Source: UBA4312 sp002394635
Lineage (GTDB): Bacteria; Bacillota_I; Bacilli_A; Erysipelotrichales; Erysipelotrichaceae
Length of the DNA: 64,000 nt
Direction of reading: 5' to 3'
Assembly (NCBI GenBank): GCA_946539765.1
Contig: CAMNHO010000003.1
Coordinates: 1-64,000, forward strand
Below the pieces are notes generated by a model, which did no database searches, was not told where the DNA came from, and was given only the letters and a program-made list of their open reading frames with translations. Positions 44,244 through 53,528 of the stretch are shown piece by piece. Numbering within the stretch: the first letter of the stretch is position 1; each line of letters opens with the position of its first letter. A program made the translations under genes and the position numbers.

Positions 44244-45545
44244 ATGGAAAGATACTACCAGCCTGATATTGAATGCGCTTCAAGAGAAACTATCAAAGCC
44301 ATTCAAGATGAAAAACTTATCAAACAAGTCAAACACGTATGGGATAATGTACCCTACTATCGTAAAAAAATGGAAGAGAAAGGTGTCACTCCACAGGATA
44401 TCCAATCTTCCGATGACCTCTATAAACTGCCATTTTTGTCAAAAGCCGACTTACGGAAAGCCTACCCGTATGGTCTGGTGGGAACCTCTTTAGACAACTG
44501 TGTCCGGATCCAATCCACTTCCGGCACAACCGGAAAACGTGTGGTTGCCTTTTATACGCAGGATGATATCGATCTTTGGGAAGATTGTTGTGCCCGGGCT
44601 ATTACGGCTGCCGGTGGTACCAATGAGGATGTATGCCAGATATCCTATGGATATGGTCTGTTTACCGGTGGTCCGGGATTGAATGGTGGATCACATAAGG
44701 TCGGCTGTCTGACAATTCCGACAAGCTCCGGAAACACCAATCGTCAGATTATGTTTATCAAAGATCTGAATGCTACAATTCTGTGCTGTACACCAAGTTA
44801 TGCTGCATTCCTTGGCGAACGTATGAAGGAAATGGGCTATGGTCCCGAGGATATTCCTTTAAAAGCCGGTATTTTCGGTGCGGAAGCATGGAGTGAGGAA
44901 ATGCGTAAAGATATCGAAAATACGCTCGGTATCAAAGCGTATGATATCTATGGGCTAACAGAATTATCCGGCCCTGGTGTTGCGTTTGAATGCTCTGCAC
45001 AGGATGGTATGCATATCAACGAAGACCATTTCCTGGCTGAAATCATCGATCCGGAAACACTGGAGGTTCTTCCGGAAGGATCTCAAGGTGAACTTGTATT
45101 TACTTCCTTGGATAAAGAGGCATTCCCTTTGTTACGTTATCGAACAAGAGATATCTGTACATTGACCCGTGAAAAATGTTCCTGTGGTCGTACACACATC
45201 CGTATGAGCAAGCCAAAAGGTCGTTCGGATGATATGCTGATCGTGCGCGGTGTTAACGTATTCCCTAGCCAGATCGAAACCGTTCTGTTGAACCAGGGAT
45301 ATCCTGCCAATTACCAGATAGTCGTGGGTCGTGTCAACAATACGGACACTTTGGATGTTCAGGTTGAAATGACACCGGAAATGTTCACGGACAATGTAGG
45401 TGAAATTGAAGATCGTCAGAAAGAATTAGTCAATGCGTTAAAGTCCATGTTAGGTATTAAAGCGAAGGTTTCTCTGGTTGCTCCGAAGACGATTGCCCGC
45501 AGCGAAGGAAAAGCCGTTCGCGTCATCGATAATAGAAAAATCTAA
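44244..45545 (+). CDS. paaK: Phenylacetate-CoA ligase
   Basis: A 433-residue AMP-forming ligase. It has the P-loop STSGTTGKRVV, YGLTELSGPG, the FTSLDKEAFPLLRYRTRDI block and SDDMLIVRGVNVFPSQIE, all characteristic of PaaK. In an iorAB operon it may run towards arylacetate and ATP from aryl-acetyl-CoA, giving substrate-level energy. SD AGGAGG precedes it; spacing to iorB is 44 bases and to the ACT gene 15. Confidence 0.95.
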   Translation: MERYYQPDIECASRETIKAIQDEKLIKQVKHVWDNVPYYRKKMEEKGVTPQDIQSSDDLYKLPFLSKADLRKAYPYGLVGTSLDNCVRIQSTSGTTGKRVVAFYTQDDIDLWEDCCARAITAAGGTNEDVCQISYGYGLFTGGPGLNGGSHKVGCLTIPTSSGNTNRQIMFIKDLNATILCCTPSYAAFLGERMKEMGYGPEDIPLKAGIFGAEAWSEEMRKDIENTLGIKAYDIYGLTELSGPGVAFECSAQDGMHINEDHFLAEIIDPETLEVLPEGSQGELVFTSLDKEAFPLLRYRTRDICTLTREKCSCGRTHIRMSKPKGRSDDMLIVRGVNVFPSQIETVLLNQGYPANYQIVVGRVNNTDTLDVQVEMTPEMFTDNVGEIEDRQKELVNALKSMLGIKAKVSLVAPKTIARSEGKAVRVIDNRKI

Positions 45546-45560
45546 TCGGAGGAAAAAACA

Positions 45561-45992
45561 ATGAGTATTAAACAAATCTCTGTATTCCTGGAAAACAAAC
45601 CGGGAAGACTTCAAAGAATGACCAGCGTTCTGGCTGCCCACAAAATCGATCTGCGTGCTCTGTCTTTAGCAGAAACCAAGGACTTCGGCATAGCCCGTAT
45701 CATCGTATCGGACGTTATGGACGCAGTCACTGTATTAAAAGATGCAGATTTCATCGCCAGTCTGACTCCGGTGCTGGCCGTTGAAATACCGGATGAAACC
45801 GGCGGTCTGGACAAACTTTTGAAAATTTTCGCAGAAGCCGGTGTTAACATCGAATACATGTATGCGTTTTTAGGAAAATCCGACGGAAATGCTTATATGA
45901 TCTTCCGTATCTCGGATACTAAAAATGCTGAAGCTAAATTGACTGCACACGGCTTAAAGATGTTAACACAGGAAGATATCGAAAGCTTATAA
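45561..45992 (+). CDS. Tandem ACT domain protein
   Basis: A 143-residue protein with two ACT-like units (about 4-65 and 72-140; first ISVFLENKPGRLQRMTSVL, second VLAVEIPDETGGLDKLL). ACT domains bind amino acids. Such proteins commonly accompany iorAB-paaK and may sense aromatic amino acids; that role is inferred. SD CGGAGG; last gene before a terminator. Confidence 0.9.
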   Translation: MSIKQISVFLENKPGRLQRMTSVLAAHKIDLRALSLAETKDFGIARIIVSDVMDAVTVLKDADFIASLTPVLAVEIPDETGGLDKLLKIFAEAGVNIEYMYAFLGKSDGNAYMIFRISDTKNAEAKLTAHGLKMLTQEDIESL

Positions 45993-45994
45993 AC

Positions 45995-46032
45995 AAAGAG
46001 AGCATATCACAGCGGATGTGCTCTCTTTTTTT
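45995..46032 (+). terminator. Terminator after the ior-paaK-ACT operon
   Basis: GAGAGCA and TGCTCTC arms with a 14-base loop followed by a T-run. Confidence 0.88.
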
Positions 46033-46089
46033 ACATTTTCTTTACATACTTATCATCTGTATTTCATTTTCTATATATATACTGCAGCC

Positions 46090-46242
46090 ATGAAGACACT
46101 TCAAAATTTAGAGAATATACTGCTTTTTTTAGGAATCAACAAAGAAGACAGAAACATACATGTTGAAATTCCCGAGGAGCCTGATGACCTATCCGTCACC
46201 GGTTTTCAAAACATACTCCACAAATCACTCTATGATGACTAA
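46090..46242 (+). CDS. Possible small protein, 50 residues
   Basis: A short frame starting MKTLQNLENILLFLGINKED with an acidic Pro-Glu centre, between the operon terminator and the converging LysR gene. No SD is visible, the product is not recognised, and no promoter is clear. It is listed because codon use looks normal and nothing else explains the stretch. Confidence 0.3.
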   Translation: MKTLQNLENILLFLGINKEDRNIHVEIPEEPDDLSVTGFQNILHKSLYDD

Positions 46243-46244
46243 TA

Positions 46245-47126
46245 TCAGTCTTCTGCAAAGGACGTTTTCAGTTTTTGTAGAAATCTTTCTGCAATCGGCG
46301 TAAATGCCTGATATCGATTCCAAGCCAGGTACAGACTACTTTTCAGCGCCGGTGATAAAGGAACAAAAACAAGTCCACTATCTATGGAAACATCAATCAA
46401 ATGATCAAAAGTCAATAAATAGCCAAGTCCCTCCCTGGCAAATACGGATCCGTTATAGGATAGACGGAACGATCCCTCCAGATTCAATTGAGAAAAATGG
46501 CTCTTCGCCCACGTTTTAATATCGGCTTCCCATGCCTGGTCTGAACAGAATAACGGAAGCCCTATCAGGTCCTCCACACTTATGGAATCTCTCTCGGCCA
46601 GAGGATCATCTGTTCGCATCACAACACCCCATACATCCTTTTCCGGGAACGAAATGTACTCATATTTTCGACTATCTGGCAGTTCCGCCAATACTAAAAA
46701 ATCCAGCAGCCCTTTATCCAGCTTATCTGCAATTTGTTCTGTATCGCCGCTGGTAATATGATAATGAAGGTTTGGATACTGCTTTTTGAAATCCCGGATG
46801 ACCCTCGCCAAATATTTGATCTGATGCGATTCTGCCATTCCTAGATACAATTCACCACCGGTAATATCATCCAGCGAAATAAATTCCTTTTCAATTTTAT
46901 CCGCCATCGATACTAGATCCTCTGCCCGCTTTCGAAGCAATACGCCTTCATCCGTTAGAGAAATACGAAAGCTGTGTCTGGTAAACAGCTTTTTCCCTAA
47001 TTCCAGTTCCAATGCCTTTAGCTGCTTGGATAACGTAGGTTGTGTCACATGCAGGATTTCTGCTGCTCTTGTCATATTTTCTTCCCTGGCTACAGCCAGA
47101 AAATATCGAAGTGTTCTTATTTCCAT
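46245..47126 (-). CDS. LysR family transcriptional regulator
   Basis: A 293-residue regulator. The N-terminal winged helix (MEIRTLRYFLAVAREENMTR, then TQPTLSKQLKALE) is followed by the periplasmic-binding-type sensor domain (about 90-290). ATG 47126 with AGGAGG six bases upstream is preferred over GTG 47132. It is divergent from the 77-residue/hydrolase/reductase genes starting at 47232, its likely targets. Confidence 0.94.
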   Translation of the reverse strand: MEIRTLRYFLAVAREENMTRAAEILHVTQPTLSKQLKALELELGKKLFTRHSFRISLTDEGVLLRKRAEDLVSMADKIEKEFISLDDITGGELYLGMAESHQIKYLARVIRDFKKQYPNLHYHITSGDTEQIADKLDKGLLDFLVLAELPDSRKYEYISFPEKDVWGVVMRTDDPLAERDSISVEDLIGLPLFCSDQAWEADIKTWAKSHFSQLNLEGSFRLSYNGSVFAREGLGYLLTFDHLIDVSIDSGLVFVPLSPALKSSLYLAWNRYQAFTPIAERFLQKLKTSFAED

Positions 47127-47231
47127 ATCCACCCTCCTGTTATTCCTTTTTAGAATATCATACTATTCGTTATAACCATTAGCAAATAATGGAACAAGGT
47201 TTTATACTGAAACTAATGATGGGAGGAAGTT

Positions 47232-47465
47232 ATGGACCTAGAACAAGTTGAAATCTGTCTGACCGATGCGGGATGCAGTAAAGAAATAATTTCTCCTATT
47301 GTACAAATGTGTCGGGCACAAGATCTGTCTGCGGCCTTAAAAATGATGAAACACGATCGCTGCCGACTGATAGATGAATGGCATGAAAGTGCCAGAAAAG
47401 TCGATTGTATCGATTATTTGATCCGACAAACAGAAAAAGAAATAAATGGAGGAAAGAAACAATGA
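47232..47465 (+). CDS. Small helical protein next to LysR regulator
   Basis: A 77-residue, mostly helical protein. The C-terminal RCRLIDEWHESARKVDCIDY resembles the dimerising helix end of MerR-type regulators without the DNA-binding part. Similar small proteins stand beside LysR genes in gut Firmicutes from memory; function is unknown. GGGAGG lies before the ATG, and the gene overlaps the hydrolase by four bases. Confidence 0.7.
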   Translation: MDLEQVEICLTDAGCSKEIISPIVQMCRAQDLSAALKMMKHDRCRLIDEWHESARKVDCIDYLIRQTEKEINGGKKQ

Positions 47466-48454
47466 TGAAAACCGAAGCATTGAATTTGACACAAGAGTGG
47501 GATAAAACGTTTAAAAAAAGTGAAAAAGTAGATCATGAAAAAGTCACTTTTATCACTCGGTATGGCATTACATTGGCAGCCGATCTATATGTACCAAAGC
47601 AAGCTGAAGGCAAATTACCAGCCATTGCGGTATGTGGTCCGTTTGGAGCTGTAAAGGAACAATGTTCTGGACTTTATGCCCAGATTATGGCTGAAAGAGG
47701 CTTTTTAACCTTGGCTTTTGATCCATCCTTCTGCGGTGAAAGTGGTGGACAACCTCGTTATATGGCTTCTCCGGATATCAACACCGAAGACTTTATGGCG
47801 GCTGTCGATTTCCTTTCCTTACATGAAAAGGTCGATCCGGATAAAATCGGCATTATCGGTATTTGCGGATGGGGCGGCATGGCCGTCAACACCGCCGCTC
47901 TGGACACTCGCATAAAAGCTACGGTCGCAACCACTATGTATGATATGACCCGTGTAAATGCCAAAGGCTATTTTGATTCTGAAGACAGTCCTCAGGCTCG
48001 TTATGATAAAAAAACTGCCATGTGTGCCCAGCGTTTGGAAGACTATAAAAAAGGTGAGTACACATTAGGTGGTGGGGTTGTGGATCCTTTACCGGAAGAT
48101 GCCCCGTTCTTTGTTAAGGACTACTATGATTACTACAAGACAGATCGTGGTTATCATGCCCGTTCACTAAACTCTAACGGCGGATGGAACGTGATCGGAT
48201 GCCAGTCTTTTATCAATCAGCCGATCTTACAATATTCCAATGAGATCCGCAGTGCTGTTCTTCTGATCCACGGCGACAAAGCACATTCCTGCTATTTCAG
48301 CAAGGACGCTTTTGAAGCAATGACCAAAGACAATCCGTATTCAGATAATAAAGAGCTGATGATCATTCCGGGTGCCGTACATACAGATTTGTACGACCAG
48401 ACCGATATTATCCCTTTTGATAAGATTCAAAGCTTCTTTGAAGAAAATCTGTAA
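47462..48454 (+). CDS. Alpha/beta hydrolase with Cys in the nucleophile position
   Basis: A 330-residue hydrolase of the YcjY-like/dienelactone type. The nucleophile elbow reads GIICGWGG-like IGICGWGG, with Cys where Ser is usual. The oxyanion region is AVCGPFGAVKEQ and the acid/His region AVLLIHGDKAHSCYF and PGAVHTDLYD. The ATG at 47462 has GGAGG upstream; the frame extends further up but overlaps the small protein. The natural substrate is unknown, presumably a small ester or lactone. Confidence 0.9.
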   Translation: MMKTEALNLTQEWDKTFKKSEKVDHEKVTFITRYGITLAADLYVPKQAEGKLPAIAVCGPFGAVKEQCSGLYAQIMAERGFLTLAFDPSFCGESGGQPRYMASPDINTEDFMAAVDFLSLHEKVDPDKIGIIGICGWGGMAVNTAALDTRIKATVATTMYDMTRVNAKGYFDSEDSPQARYDKKTAMCAQRLEDYKKGEYTLGGGVVDPLPEDAPFFVKDYYDYYKTDRGYHARSLNSNGGWNVIGCQSFINQPILQYSNEIRSAVLLIHGDKAHSCYFSKDAFEAMTKDNPYSDNKELMIIPGAVHTDLYDQTDIIPFDKIQSFFEENL

Positions 48455-48551
48455 AATGAAACGAACCACAATAAGAAGATCAGCCATATGGCTGGTCTTC
48501 CTTCTCTTACTATATTGGGGATGTTCCCCGACTGCCACCAAGGAGGTTTCC

Positions 48552-49379
48552 ATGCCAAAATACTCAATAGAGGACATCCAGCTAAACAGCGGCTATAAAA
48601 TGCCCGCACTCGGTTTAGGTACTTGGACACTGTCGGATGAACAGGCAGAAGAATCTGTATACCAAGCCTTAAAAGCGGGTATCCGTCTGATTGATACAGC
48701 TCGTTATTATCAATGTGAAGTGGGTGTAGGAAAAGGGTTGCAAAGAGCCATCAATGAAGGAATCGTCACTCGTGAAGACGTGTTCATCACATCCAAGATC
48801 ATGCCTTCGGACTATGACCGTGCTGCCAAAGGCATCGATGACTCTTTACATGATCTGCATGTTGATTATCTGGATCTGATGCTGATCCATCAGCCTGGTT
48901 GGAATGACGAAGCTGTCTATCGTGCCATGGAACAAGCAGTAAAAGATGGTAAAGTACGTTCCATCGGTATTTCCAATTATTATACAAAGGAAGCTGTCGA
49001 TCAGGTTCTTTCCTATGCCAAGATCCTGCCCGCAGTCATTCAGAATGAAAACCATTTATATTATCAGAACGACGAGCTGCAGGCATATGTACAGCCATAT
49101 GGTATCGTCATCGAATCGTGGTATCCGTTTGGTGGTCGTGGTCACACACAAGATCATTTCAACGATCCAACCATTCGTTCCATAGCCGAAGCACATGATA
49201 AAACATCGGCACAGATTATCTTACGGTGGCATTTACAAGCTGGTTATATTGCGATTCCGGGATCATCCAACACCAAACATATTCAGGAAAATGCAGATAT
49301 TTTTGATTTTGAATTAACAGAAGACGAAATGAAACAAATCGCTGCGTTAGATCAAAATAAACGATATGAAAACTGGTAA
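48552..49379 (+). CDS. Aldo/keto reductase
   Basis: A 275-residue NAD(P)H-dependent reductase. The AKR features are GYKMPALGLGTW, catalytic Asp-Tyr in LIDTARYYQ, Lys in FITSKIM, His in DLMLIHQP, and the C-terminal cofactor loop IPGSSNTKHI. The start at 48552 has a perfect SD (AAGGAGG). A longer in-frame version from ATG 48456, two bases after the hydrolase stop, would add a lipoprotein signal (WLVFLLLLYWGCS). The shorter, cytosolic form is the normal family length. Confidence 0.93.
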   Translation: MPKYSIEDIQLNSGYKMPALGLGTWTLSDEQAEESVYQALKAGIRLIDTARYYQCEVGVGKGLQRAINEGIVTREDVFITSKIMPSDYDRAAKGIDDSLHDLHVDYLDLMLIHQPGWNDEAVYRAMEQAVKDGKVRSIGISNYYTKEAVDQVLSYAKILPAVIQNENHLYYQNDELQAYVQPYGIVIESWYPFGGRGHTQDHFNDPTIRSIAEAHDKTSAQIILRWHLQAGYIAIPGSSNTKHIQENADIFDFELTEDEMKQIAALDQNKRYENW

Positions 49380-49411
49380 AAAAAGGACGAAGATTTATCT
49401 TCGTCTCTTTT
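49378..49411. terminator. Bidirectional terminator
   Basis: GACGAAGA and TCTTCGTC arms with A-run before and T-run after, between converging reductase and amidohydrolase genes. Confidence 0.9.
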
Positions 49412-50269
49412 TTATTCTTCCAATTGCAGAAGCTTCCGAGCGTTCTGACATAGAATCTGTTCTTTTTCCACTTTTGTCAGAGGAAGGTCCTGAATAAAGT
49501 GCAGGCTTTCCGATTGTGAACTCCACGGACTATCCGTTCCGAACAGTATATGATCAGAACCAAAGATACGGATCAAATTCATCATTTCTTCCTCACCCAT
49601 CATAGGCAGCTGCTCTTCATTCCAATACCCATCGTTTAAAGGGACGATCTCCCCGGTTGAAAAAGCGGTATCCAGGTAAACTCCTGTTCCGGCCAGGATC
49701 TCCGGTACTATATTCCAGTTGCGCCATCCGCCCATATGAGCCAATACAAACCGAAATATACCAACCTTCTCCACAACATGCCGGGCCATCTGTGGTGAAC
49801 ACTTTACTTGACCAGGATAGCCAATATCCAGACCGGTATGCGTAACAACCACAAGATCCAGCTTTTTCGCTTGACGAAATATTCGCAAAAAACGAGGATC
49901 GTCCAAATCCGTATTTTGATAAACCGGATGAATCTTGATTCCTCGTAATCCCAACTCTTTAATGCGAACCATTTCCTGTTCCACCTTTTCATAATCTGGG
50001 TGGATACACCCTAAAGAAAACAAAGTTCCCTTATGTTTCTGATTCAACAGAGCTGCCGATGTATTGATTTTCTCCACCTGATCCGGGCTTGTAGCCACCG
50101 GTAAGATGACAGACCGGTCGATCCCGGATCGTTGCATTGAAGCCTTTAAGCCTTTGACCGTCCCATCCGTAAACGGTTTTGAATGCGATTTCCCACTTAA
50201 GGAAGCAATCGCTTTCCTGGCTATCTTATCCGGAAATGTATGGGTATGAAAATCTATCACCGTCATCAA
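49412..50269 (-). CDS. Amidohydrolase 2 family protein
   Basis: A 285-residue TIM-barrel hydrolase. It has the metal motif VIDFHTHTFPD at the N-terminus, GIKIHPVYQ, VVVTHTGLD, FVLAHMGGW and late FGTDSPWSS with the metal Asp. The family includes decarboxylases and hydrolases of aromatic acids; the reaction is not known here. It follows the sodium symporter by 11 bases on the same strand, so its substrate may be imported by it. Confidence 0.9.
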   Translation of the reverse strand: MMTVIDFHTHTFPDKIARKAIASLSGKSHSKPFTDGTVKGLKASMQRSGIDRSVILPVATSPDQVEKINTSAALLNQKHKGTLFSLGCIHPDYEKVEQEMVRIKELGLRGIKIHPVYQNTDLDDPRFLRIFRQAKKLDLVVVTHTGLDIGYPGQVKCSPQMARHVVEKVGIFRFVLAHMGGWRNWNIVPEILAGTGVYLDTAFSTGEIVPLNDGYWNEEQLPMMGEEEMMNLIRIFGSDHILFGTDSPWSSQSESLHFIQDLPLTKVEKEQILCQNARKLLQLEE

Positions 50270-50280
50270 GCTGTCTCCTT

Positions 50281-51825
50281 CTAGTCTTCATCCGCTAATG
50301 CTTCTTTTTGATGAACCAATACTTTTGTATCATAGCATGCAAATGCATCTTCGACAATTTTTTCATCCGGCTTCGGTGTCAATAAGGACACTAACGGTAC
50401 TATGATCAGCCCTGCAATCATACAGAAGGCACCTGCATTGATCGGAGACTGCATCCATACCGGAAAGCTGGAACGCACCAGCATATTGGCAATCATTACA
50501 ACGGTTGAAAATAGAAAACTACACCAGCATGCAATTTTCGTAGTCTTTTTCCAGTATAAGCCATACAAGAATGGAGCCAGGAAAGCCCCGGCCAAAGCAC
50601 CCCAGGAAACCCCCATCAGCTGTGCGATAAAGGTGACATTGGAACGATATTGAATAATCGCAATAACGACTGAGATCAACACAAAGACCACGATCAGACA
50701 ACGCATCACAAAGACCTGTTTCTTTTCGTCCATCACCTTAATAAAACGGCCTTTTAATAAATCCAAAGTCAAAGTTGAACTGGAAGTCAGTACCAGAGAG
50801 GACAAGGTGGACATAGAAGCCGATAATACCAAAATCACTACAATTGCGATCAAAAGATCCGGCAACCCTGATAGCATCGTTGGGATCACAGCATCAAAAC
50901 CATCTGCCACTACATCGATCTTATCAGCAAATAAACGGCCGAAGCCTCCCAAAAAGTAACAACCTCCGGCTACGATAAACGCGAAGACCGTTGAGACCAC
51001 AGCGCCAGTAGAAATGGATTTTTCACTGCGGATCGCATAGAACTTCTGCACCATCTGTGGCAGCCCCCATGTACCCAAGGATGTCAGAATGACAACCCCT
51101 AATAAGTTTAACGGATCCGGCCCAAAGAAAGAAGCAAAGACCCCAGGTGTCGTTGAGACCGTTTCATCCACCACCTGTCCCATGCCATCCAGAGCTGTCA
51201 TAAAGCCTCCCTGGCTTTGTAGTACAGCGTATACAACCGCACAAATACCGAAAATCATAATGATTCCCTGTATAAAATCATTGATCGCTGTGGCCATATA
51301 TCCACCAGCGATGACATAAATACCAGTCAATACAGCCATAACAACAACACAAACCGTGTAATCAATGTTAAAAGCCATTCCAAACAATCGCGATAATCCA
51401 TTATACAAAGAAGCTGTATATGGGATCAAAAAGATAAAGGTGATCACGCTTGCCGCTACCTTCAGAGCCGGAGATCCGAATCGAGACTCAAAGAATTGTG
51501 GCATCGTCGCAGAATTCAGATGCTGGGTCATGATTCTAGTTCGCCTGCCCAGTACAGCCCAAGCCAGATAAGAGCCTAACAAAGCATTCCCTATACCGAT
51601 CCAGGTGGACGCAATACCATATTTCCATCCAAATTGTCCGGCATAACCAACAAAAATAACGGCTGAAAAATAGGAAGTGCCGTACGCAAACGCTGTAATC
51701 CAAGGTCCCACGGAACGTCCTCCTAGAACAAATCCATTGACATCTGTAGAATTCTTACGGCATACAAAACCAATTGATAACATCATCGCAAAGAATATCA
51801 CCAATAATACGACTTTAATCAACAT
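50281..51825 (-). CDS. Sodium:solute symporter (SSS family)
   Basis: A 514-residue transporter with 13 or so membrane helices and SSS/PutP family features: FAYGTSYFSAVIFVGYAGQ, ATMPQFFESRFGS, AGGYMATAINDFIQGIIM, VLSASMSTLSSLVLTSSS with Na2-site serines. The substrate, from proline, pantothenate or aromatic acids, cannot be fixed. SD GGAGAGGG. It is divergent from the TrpR-like gene and shares an operator region with it. Confidence 0.95.
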   Translation of the reverse strand: MLIKVVLLVIFFAMMLSIGFVCRKNSTDVNGFVLGGRSVGPWITAFAYGTSYFSAVIFVGYAGQFGWKYGIASTWIGIGNALLGSYLAWAVLGRRTRIMTQHLNSATMPQFFESRFGSPALKVAASVITFIFLIPYTASLYNGLSRLFGMAFNIDYTVCVVVMAVLTGIYVIAGGYMATAINDFIQGIIMIFGICAVVYAVLQSQGGFMTALDGMGQVVDETVSTTPGVFASFFGPDPLNLLGVVILTSLGTWGLPQMVQKFYAIRSEKSISTGAVVSTVFAFIVAGGCYFLGGFGRLFADKIDVVADGFDAVIPTMLSGLPDLLIAIVVILVLSASMSTLSSLVLTSSSTLTLDLLKGRFIKVMDEKKQVFVMRCLIVVFVLISVVIAIIQYRSNVTFIAQLMGVSWGALAGAFLAPFLYGLYWKKTTKIACWCSFLFSTVVMIANMLVRSSFPVWMQSPINAGAFCMIAGLIIVPLVSLLTPKPDEKIVEDAFACYDTKVLVHQKEALADED

Positions 51826-51853
51826 AAAACCCTCTCCTTTATTCTAATGATTT

Positions 51854-51951
51854 AACGCGCTAAAGCGTTGACTTACTAAAGTTTATAATACTTTCTTTAA
51901 TATTTCAAGCGCTTTTTGTAAATTGACTTTACTGCGTTAAAGTGTTAAACT
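51854..51951. promoter_or_regulatory. Divergent promoters with shared TTTAACGC-type operators
   Basis: AACGC-6-GCGTT (51854-51869) lies downstream of the symporter start site. On the plus strand TTGACT (51923-51928), 17 bases and TAAACT (51946-51951) drive the regulator, with GCGTTAAAGTGTTAAAC between the hexamers. Both sites contain TTTAACGC or its complement, so one repressor probably controls both directions; the TrpR-like product is the natural candidate. Confidence 0.6.
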
Positions 51952-51978
51952 GTTTACACATATAGGAAAGGTGACAGC

Positions 51979-52281
51979 ATGAAAAAAGATATTCATAATG
52001 AATCGGTTCAACGATTATTTGCTGCTATTTTATCTTTGAAAAACCTTGATGAATGCTATGCTTTTTTTGAAGATATTTGTACAGTAAACGAGCTTCTTTC
52101 TGTTGCCCAGCGTTTCCAGGTCGGTGAAATGCTTCTGAACAAAAAGACCTATCAGGAAATCTCCCGTACCACAGGTGCCTCCACCACAACCATCAGTCGT
52201 GTTAACCGGCTTCTTAATGATGGAAACGATGGAATCGAAATGGCCCATGAACGAATAAAGAAAGAAGAGATAGAACAATGA
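51979..52281 (+). CDS. TrpR-like protein YerC/YecD
   Basis: A 100-residue all-helical DNA-binding protein. It has LFAAILSLKNLDECYAFFED, ELLSVAQRFQVGEMLL and the helix-turn-helix TYQEISRTTGASTTTISRVN, the TrpR-superfamily YerC pattern. Members are related to the tryptophan repressor; the ligand of this one is not known. SD GAAAGGTG. It overlaps the aminotransferase by four bases. Confidence 0.93.
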   Translation: MKKDIHNESVQRLFAAILSLKNLDECYAFFEDICTVNELLSVAQRFQVGEMLLNKKTYQEISRTTGASTTTISRVNRLLNDGNDGIEMAHERIKKEEIEQ

Positions 52282-53474
52282 ATGAAACAATGAAGAATTA
52301 CGGAACCAACCGTTCAGTCATACGTGACTTATTTGAATTCGGAATGCAGAGAAAAGCGATAGTCGGACCTGATCATGTCTATGACTTCAGTCTGGGAAAT
52401 CCCAATGTACCAGCTCCAGCCAAAATCAATGAAACGATCAAAAATCTGATTGATACACAGGACGATGTATATCTGCACGGCTATACATCCGCACAAGGAG
52501 ATGCTGCCTGTCGACAAGCTATCGTCGATGATCTGAACCGACGTTTTGACACATCCTTTCATAAAGATAATTTATATATTACATGTGGAGCTGCCGCATC
52601 TTTAAAGATTACATTGACAGCTTTGTATAACGAAGGGGACGAAGTCATCGCTTTTACTCCGTACTTTCCGGAATATAAAGTGTTTGTGGAAACGACCGGG
52701 GCCCGACTTGTAGAAGTTGCCTGCGATCCGGATACTTTCCAGATTGACTTTGATGCTTTAGAGCCGGCGATTACTCCAAACACAAAATCTATTATTGTAA
52801 ACTCTCCGAACAATCCATCTGGTGTTGTATATACAAAGCAGACCATTTGCCGCCTTGCCTCCTTGATGGAAAAAAAGGAGAAAGAATATGGACACGCTAT
52901 TTATCTGATTACCGATGAACCATATCGTGAGCTCGTCTACGATGATATTGAAGTGCCTTTTGTCACAAAATATTATAAAGACACCATCGTTTGTTACTCC
53001 TATAGTAAATCTTTGTCTTTACCAGGTGAGCGGATCGGCTACATCCTGGTACCGGATGAAGCTAGTGAAGCCAGAGATATCTATGCTGCTGTTTGCGGAG
53101 CTGGTCGCGCACTGGGTTATGTATGCGCCCCAAGCATGCTCCAGCACGTTATTGAAAGATGTACCGGGCTGGTTTCCGATATCCGGGCTTATAAAGAAAA
53201 CAGAGATCTGATGGTCAATGCGTTAACTGCCTATGGTTTTACATGTATCCATCCGGATGGTGCTTTCTACTTATTTGTGAAATCACCAATCGAAGATGCC
53301 AATGCGTTCAGTGAAAAGGCCAAAGAATTTGATCTTCTGATCGTACCGGCTGACAGCTTTGGTACCCCGGGATATGTACGGATTGCCTATTGTGTATCCA
53401 AAGAGATGATCCTAAGATCCTTACCTGCCTTTGAACAGTTAGGAAACTTCTATTTTAAAAAACAATCCGATTGA
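52278..53474 (+). CDS. Class I/II aminotransferase
   Basis: A 398-residue PLP aminotransferase. It has the N-terminal FSLGNPNVPAP, substrate Asn in VNSPNNPSG, DEPYREL and the PLP lysine in SYSKSLSLPGERIG. It resembles aspartate/aromatic aminotransferases. ATGA overlap with the TrpR-like regulator suggests control by amino-acid level. Context (iorAB, phenylacetate-CoA ligase) favours an aromatic amino acid as substrate; this is inference. Confidence 0.94.
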   Translation: MNETMKNYGTNRSVIRDLFEFGMQRKAIVGPDHVYDFSLGNPNVPAPAKINETIKNLIDTQDDVYLHGYTSAQGDAACRQAIVDDLNRRFDTSFHKDNLYITCGAAASLKITLTALYNEGDEVIAFTPYFPEYKVFVETTGARLVEVACDPDTFQIDFDALEPAITPNTKSIIVNSPNNPSGVVYTKQTICRLASLMEKKEKEYGHAIYLITDEPYRELVYDDIEVPFVTKYYKDTIVCYSYSKSLSLPGERIGYILVPDEASEARDIYAAVCGAGRALGYVCAPSMLQHVIERCTGLVSDIRAYKENRDLMVNALTAYGFTCIHPDGAFYLFVKSPIEDANAFSEKAKEFDLLIVPADSFGTPGYVRIAYCVSKEMILRSLPAFEQLGNFYFKKQSD

Positions 53475-53528
53475 CACACATGCTTTAGAATTGTACAGTG
53501 ATTAAACATAACGAAAGGAATATGAATT

